Part shown: positions 5,795-8,360 of the stretch, one piece after another | How the letters are laid out: each line of letters begins with the position of its first letter | Numbering within the stretch: the first letter of the stretch is position 1 | Assembly (NCBI GenBank): GCA_009699565.1 | Contig: WLNX01000069.1 | Location: forward strand, 1-8,360 | Source of the DNA: Actinomycetota bacterium | GTDB taxonomy: Bacteria; Actinomycetota; Thermoleophilia; Solirubrobacterales; Solirubrobacteraceae | DNA: 8,360 nt | Reading direction: 5' to 3' | Translations under genes and position numbers: made by a program | Notes under the pieces: model-generated | What the model saw: only the letters and a program-made list of their open reading frames with translations | Told to the model about the DNA's origin: nothing | Databases searched by the model: none

Positions 5795-8360
5795 ATGGCT
5801 GGTCGCCACCTGCTTCTTCCGGCCATGGTTGCCGCCGCCTCCCTCTTCGCACCGCCGAGCGCCAGCGCCGGCTCGTATTCAGTCGTTGCCTGCGCGGATG
5901 ACCCCACGGGCGCAAACCGCAGTTGGGTCGCCGGTTCCACGTCCTCGCTGCTTCCGGCCTATTCCGAGGGATGCCGTCGATCTCCTGCGAGCGGGTTGGT
6001 CGCCCGCGCCGCAGCTCTTTCCCAAGGTGGAACGGCCCCAAACGGAGGACTGGCGTATTGGGAATTCGTCGCCCCAACGGGTGCAGCGATCAGCCGCGTT
6101 GAGCTTTCTGCTCGCGCCTTCAGGTTCGGTGGTTCTGGCAGCGACTACTGGGGCGTCGGGCTTTCGGACGAGGGCGACCATTTCTATCTCGGCGACTTGG
6201 GAGAGGGACAACTCGATGTCGGGTCCGCCGGCGCCTATGTGACTTACAGCGTGCCCAGCCGTCAGCGGCTCAGGCTGGGCATACGCTGCGCTGATGCTGC
6301 CGGCTGCTCGGTTCGCCCAACCAACGACCCGGCGCTGGGCTCCTCGCGGGCGCGAGTCGACCTCTTCGGCGCACGTGTTCGAGTCACCGACAGCTCCGTG
6401 CCGATGCTTTCAAACCAGGCCGGCTCGCTCCTGACCAGCGATCAGTGGCTGTCGGGGATCCAGTCGTTGTCATTCACGGGGTCCGACAATGTTGGCGTCG
6501 CTCTTGCCTACTCGGAGGTCGGCGATCAGCGCAAGGAAACTCGGAGTACGTGTGACTACACGCTGACCGTGCCATGCCCCTCACCGACGCAGCAGAGCGC
6601 GGTCGTGGACACGCGGACGATTCCGGACGGCGACCAGCTCGTCAGGATTGGGGCCGTTGACACCGGAGGCAATCTTGCGACGGTGTCTCATCGCGCCCTG
6701 ATCGACAACACTCCCCCGTCGGCTCCATCGCGGCCGGCGCTGCAAGGGGTTCCCAGCAGCGAATGGCGTGCCGTGAACTCCTTCACGCTGACCTATGCGA
6801 ACCCGCCCGTCGGCGGAGGCGCCCCGCTGATGAGCCACGACATCGAGATCTGCGAGCTTGACGCTGCGGGAAGGCCAATAGCGCAAGGCTGCACGGTCGA
6901 CGCCCGCTCCGGGGCGCCGCAGGCTGACATCGTGATTGTTCCGACGAGGGGGCGTTTTCGGGCTCGGGTTCGCGTCAATGACGTCCTCTTTACGGGCGCT
7001 TGGAGCGACTGGTCGCCGGATCTGCGATTCGATGACACGGTGCCGGGGACGCCAGTCGTCAGCTACCCGAACGGTTGGATCAACGGCGCGCTTGCAGACG
7101 GAACGCTTGAGCTAGGCCCGCCGGCCTCGCCGGGGTCCGCCCTCCCCTCCGGCATCGTCGAGTACCGCGTCCGCGTCGATGGCGGAAGCGAACGGATCGT
7201 TCCCGCGGTGCCTGCGACCGGGGCCGGAGCGTTTCGATATGCCGACCTTGAAGAGGGCAGCCACACCATCGCTGTGAAGGCGGTTAGTGGAGCCGGCGTC
7301 GAGACGCCCACCCTGTTCGCATCCGACGGGATTGTCAGGAAGGACACTGTTCCCCCGAGGCTCGGTGTCGCCGGAGCGCCCGCGGAGGGCGCATTTGTTA
7401 GGTATGCGGTCGAGTTCCGCCTGAGGGCAGCCGATTCGGTGTCCGGGATGGCTCCGGCCGTCCCTCCTGCCCCGGTTAGCAGCGGCGGCTTTGTCTCCAG
7501 TCAGGTTGACTTGGCGCCGGCAGTAGTGCACGCCGGTGCCGACGCCACCGTTTCTCCCGGCGATGGCGAACACTACGTTCAGGTATTCGCCTCGGATGTA
7601 GCTGGAAATCGCAGTGACCCGCAAGCGTTCGCCTACACGCAAGACACGGCGCCGCCAGCCGGCGGATTACGGCCGATAGTCGCGGACCATCCCGCGCTGC
7701 TCGACTTCCACGTCGATGAAGACTGCCTCGTCGATCCGTCGGTGCAGATTTCGACGGTGAGCGGTGTCTGGAGGCGTCTTGACACAACGAGCGGTCACGG
7801 ACAATTGACTGCGCTGGTTCCGAGCGACGTCTGGCTCCCCAGGGCTGCCTACACGGTCCGGGCCGAGGTCGAAGACTGCGCGGGCAACCATGGCGTGCTC
7901 GACCGCTGGTACGGAGGTGCACGCAACGGCTTGCCTATCGGCCTGATTGTCCCCCCTCCGCGCGAAGCTGTCAGAGCGGTCGCCTCTCTTACGCCCGAGC
8001 CGCGGCATCACAGCGCGTCCGCATCCCGTTCTCGCCGTATTCGTGCGCGCCTCGTCGACGTCGCGGGACGGCCGCTCGCCGGTTTGGTCGTTCGCTTCGA
8101 GACGCAGCCGCGTGTGACGTCCGCCGTTTGGGCCACGGCTGCCAGCGCGCGCACCGACGCCAAGGGCTATGCGTCCACTGCGATAGCGCCCCACTCTTCT
8201 CTGCGTATCCGCGCCGTAGCTCCCGGCAGCGAGCTGCGAGACGAGGCGGTGTCGAACCTCGTCTACCTAACGCGTGCTGCCAGTACATCGATCGGCGCTC
8301 GCCCGAAGACTGTTCGCCCCCACCATCGTGTGAGGCTGTCGGGCCGGCTCCGTGGCGGTC
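5795..8360 (+). CDS. Large secreted protein with repeated Ig-like modules (3' partial)
   Basis: The frame from the ATG at 5795 is open for 855 codons and leaves the window without a stop. It begins with a Sec signal peptide: HLLLPAMVAAASLFAPP, then an SASA|GS cleavage site after residue 25. Residues 26 to about 200 look like an extracellular beta-sandwich domain (GLAYWEFVAPTGAAISRVEL, then YWGVGLSD) with paired Cys. Ig-like or Fn3-like modules of about 100-110 residues follow. They are marked by linkers at residues 304 (DNTPP), 414 (DTVP), 517 (DTVPP) and 617 (DTAPP), with repeated features such as SDVAGNRSDP and VEDCAGNHG. Near 748-835 lies a carboxypeptidase-regulatory or invasin-like module (ARLVDVAGRPLAGLVVRFET, TDAKGYAST). 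Another module then starts with SIGARPKTVR. No catalytic motif is seen. An adhesive or surface-structural role is inferred. The start is supported by the signal peptide and the TTGACA/TATTGT promoter. Large secreted proteins of this style are frequent in Solirubrobacterales. Confidence 0.88.
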   Translation, partial: MAGRHLLLPAMVAAASLFAPPSASAGSYSVVACADDPTGANRSWVAGSTSSLLPAYSEGCRRSPASGLVARAAALSQGGTAPNGGLAYWEFVAPTGAAISRVELSARAFRFGGSGSDYWGVGLSDEGDHFYLGDLGEGQLDVGSAGAYVTYSVPSRQRLRLGIRCADAAGCSVRPTNDPALGSSRARVDLFGARVRVTDSSVPMLSNQAGSLLTSDQWLSGIQSLSFTGSDNVGVALAYSEVGDQRKETRSTCDYTLTVPCPSPTQQSAVVDTRTIPDGDQLVRIGAVDTGGNLATVSHRALIDNTPPSAPSRPALQGVPSSEWRAVNSFTLTYANPPVGGGAPLMSHDIEICELDAAGRPIAQGCTVDARSGAPQADIVIVPTRGRFRARVRVNDVLFTGAWSDWSPDLRFDDTVPGTPVVSYPNGWINGALADGTLELGPPASPGSALPSGIVEYRVRVDGGSERIVPAVPATGAGAFRYADLEEGSHTIAVKAVSGAGVETPTLFASDGIVRKDTVPPRLGVAGAPAEGAFVRYAVEFRLRAADSVSGMAPAVPPAPVSSGGFVSSQVDLAPAVVHAGADATVSPGDGEHYVQVFASDVAGNRSDPQAFAYTQDTAPPAGGLRPIVADHPALLDFHVDEDCLVDPSVQISTVSGVWRRLDTTSGHGQLTALVPSDVWLPRAAYTVRAEVEDCAGNHGVLDRWYGGARNGLPIGLIVPPPREAVRAVASLTPEPRHHSASASRSRRIRARLVDVAGRPLAGLVVRFETQPRVTSAVWATAASARTDAKGYASTAIAPHSSLRIRAVAPGSELRDEAVSNLVYLTRAASTSIGARPKTVRPHHRVRLSGRLRGG

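Noticed and set aside
5829..8288. Several open frames of 80-180 codons, mostly on the minus strand
   Set aside because: All overlap the single plus-strand frame from 5795, which has a signal peptide, a promoter and domain periodicity. The shadow products are Arg-rich without motifs.
1..8360. CRISPR array, insertion sequence, phage or defence system
   Set aside because: No short regularly spaced repeats, transposase or integrase motifs, terminal inverted repeats or defence-type domains were seen in any convincing frame.

Overview
The window is high-GC, densely coded DNA with GC-rich third codon positions. No rRNA, tRNA, CRISPR array or mobile element is visible. The gene content best fits an actinobacterium of the Thermoleophilia/Solirubrobacterales type. 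The clues are a secreted multi-Ig-like protein with D-x-T-x-P linkers, a peptidoglycan-binding plus NlpC/P60-like protein, promoters that appear to give leaderless mRNAs, and short intergenic gaps. This taxonomic placement is inference from protein style, not from a marker gene.

Layout from left to right. (1) Positions 2-766, + strand: the 3' part of a cell-wall protein with two peptidoglycan-binding modules and a C-terminal Cys/His hydrolase-like domain. (2) Positions 796-1755 and 1755-3749, + strand: a two-gene unit encoding a glutathionyl-hydroquinone reductase-type thiol transferase and an acetoacetyl-CoA synthetase, joined by a 1-base stop/start overlap. (3) Positions 3746-4096, - strand: an orphan, divergent GroES/Cpn10-like protein. 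Its stop codon shares a CTAG palindrome with the stop of the synthetase gene. (4) Positions 4142-4507, + strand: a small single-domain cupin, divergent from the Cpn10 gene across 45 bases. (5) Positions 4628-5710, - strand: a membrane-anchored or exported metallo-beta-lactamase-fold hydrolase of the arylsulfatase/RNase Z-like group. (6) Positions 5795 to the window end, + strand: a large secreted protein with a signal peptide and repeated Ig-like modules. It is open for 855 codons and runs off the window.

The clearest theme is regulatory. Four genes (796, 4096 on the minus strand, 4142, 5795) each have a TANNNT hexamer ending exactly six bases before the start codon and no convincing Shine-Dalgarno sequence. 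This is the geometry expected of leaderless transcripts. The promoter at 5795 also has a TTGACA -35 box, and a 7-bp inverted repeat covers both promoter boxes, which makes it an operator candidate.

The genes do not form one obvious pathway. The clearest functional unit is the quinone/thiol reductase plus acetoacetate-activating pair. The two ends of the window encode envelope or secreted proteins. I found no convincing wholly new system. The most unusual items are the orphan Cpn10-like protein, the reductase-synthetase coupling and the large secreted modular protein.
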